In this document: positions 5,811-5,879 of the stretch, one piece after another
Layout of the letters: each line of letters begins with the position of its first letter
Numbering within the stretch: position 1 is the stretch's first letter
NCBI GenBank assembly: GCA_007127615.1
Contig: SKZB01000022.1
Coordinates: 1 to 5,879 of the forward strand
DNA: 5,879 bases
Direction: 5' to 3'
Source: Phycisphaerales bacterium
Lineage (GTDB): Bacteria; Planctomycetota; Phycisphaerae; Phycisphaerales; SM1A02
Notes under the pieces: model-generated
What the model was told of the DNA's origin: nothing
The model's input: the letters and a program-made list of their open reading frames with translations, nothing else
Database searches by the model: none
Position numbers and translations under genes: made by a program

Positions 5811-5879
5811 ATGATTCCATCTGCCGGCGTCATCCCGGCTTTCGCGACCGGAGCGCGCGTTCAGGCGCAGGCGTCCATC
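5811..5879 (+). CDS. Start of unidentified gene, cut by window end
   Basis: The frame from the ATG at 5811 stays open for 23 codons to the last base of the window, reading MIPSAGVIPAFATGARVQAQ and then three more residues. The strong GGGAGG site six bases upstream and the short 52-base gap after the lipoprotein gene support a real start. The N-terminus lacks an obvious basic n-region plus hydrophobic core, so it does not look like a standard signal peptide. Too little is present to name a family. Confidence 0.5.
   Translation, partial: MIPSAGVIPAFATGARVQAQASI

Noticed and set aside
1..5879. Mobile element, phage, CRISPR, toxin-antitoxin or defence system
   Set aside because: No transposase, CRISPR-type repeat array, phage gene or toxin-antitoxin pair is visible. 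The only recombinase has the XerC/D architecture and lacks integrase features such as adjacent excisionase or attachment repeats.

Overview
The window reads as an ordinary chromosomal stretch from a high-GC Gram-negative-type bacterium. Two signal-peptide lipoproteins, a TolB-like propeller and weak Shine-Dalgarno sequences at several starts fit a diderm. Planctomycetota (Phycisphaerae-like) is my best guess, from the overall style of the proteins and a XerC/D recombinase with a long insert in its N-terminal domain. That assignment is inference; no rRNA or other taxonomic marker is present.

Layout. From 1 to 1649 on the plus strand lie the 3' end of a WD40-like/PD40 (TolB-type) beta-propeller gene and a predicted lipoprotein with a possible LpoB/CsgG-like fold. 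A strong hairpin (1658-1684) follows directly. From 1823 to 2872 on the plus strand is a complete XerC/XerD-type tyrosine recombinase, followed by a convincing intrinsic terminator (2931-2969). The convergent gap 2873-3232 has no credible gene. It holds that terminator, two further inverted repeats and a five-unit 8-bp tandem repeat. From 5236 down to 3233 on the minus strand is a tight two-gene operon: a VTT/TVP38-type membrane protein, then, 3 bases later, a membrane-anchored family-2 glycosyltransferase. A 216-base divergent gap (5237-5452) carries a near-palindrome and a GC-rich hairpin. From 5453 on the plus strand are a small 101-aa lipoprotein and, after a strong ribosome binding site, the first 23 codons of a gene that runs off the window.

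How the genes relate. The propeller and first lipoprotein probably act at the cell envelope, and the VTT protein and glycosyltransferase in the inner membrane, plausibly in lipid or polyprenyl glycosylation and lipid handling. XerC/D would be chromosome dimer resolution housekeeping. I see no phage, CRISPR, toxin-antitoxin, transposon or biosynthetic-cluster signature, and no evidence of a new multi-gene system. The points most worth a second look are the enlarged N-terminal domain of the recombinase, the repeat-rich convergent gap, the CsgG/LpoB-like lipoprotein beside the propeller, and the glycosyltransferase-VTT pair.
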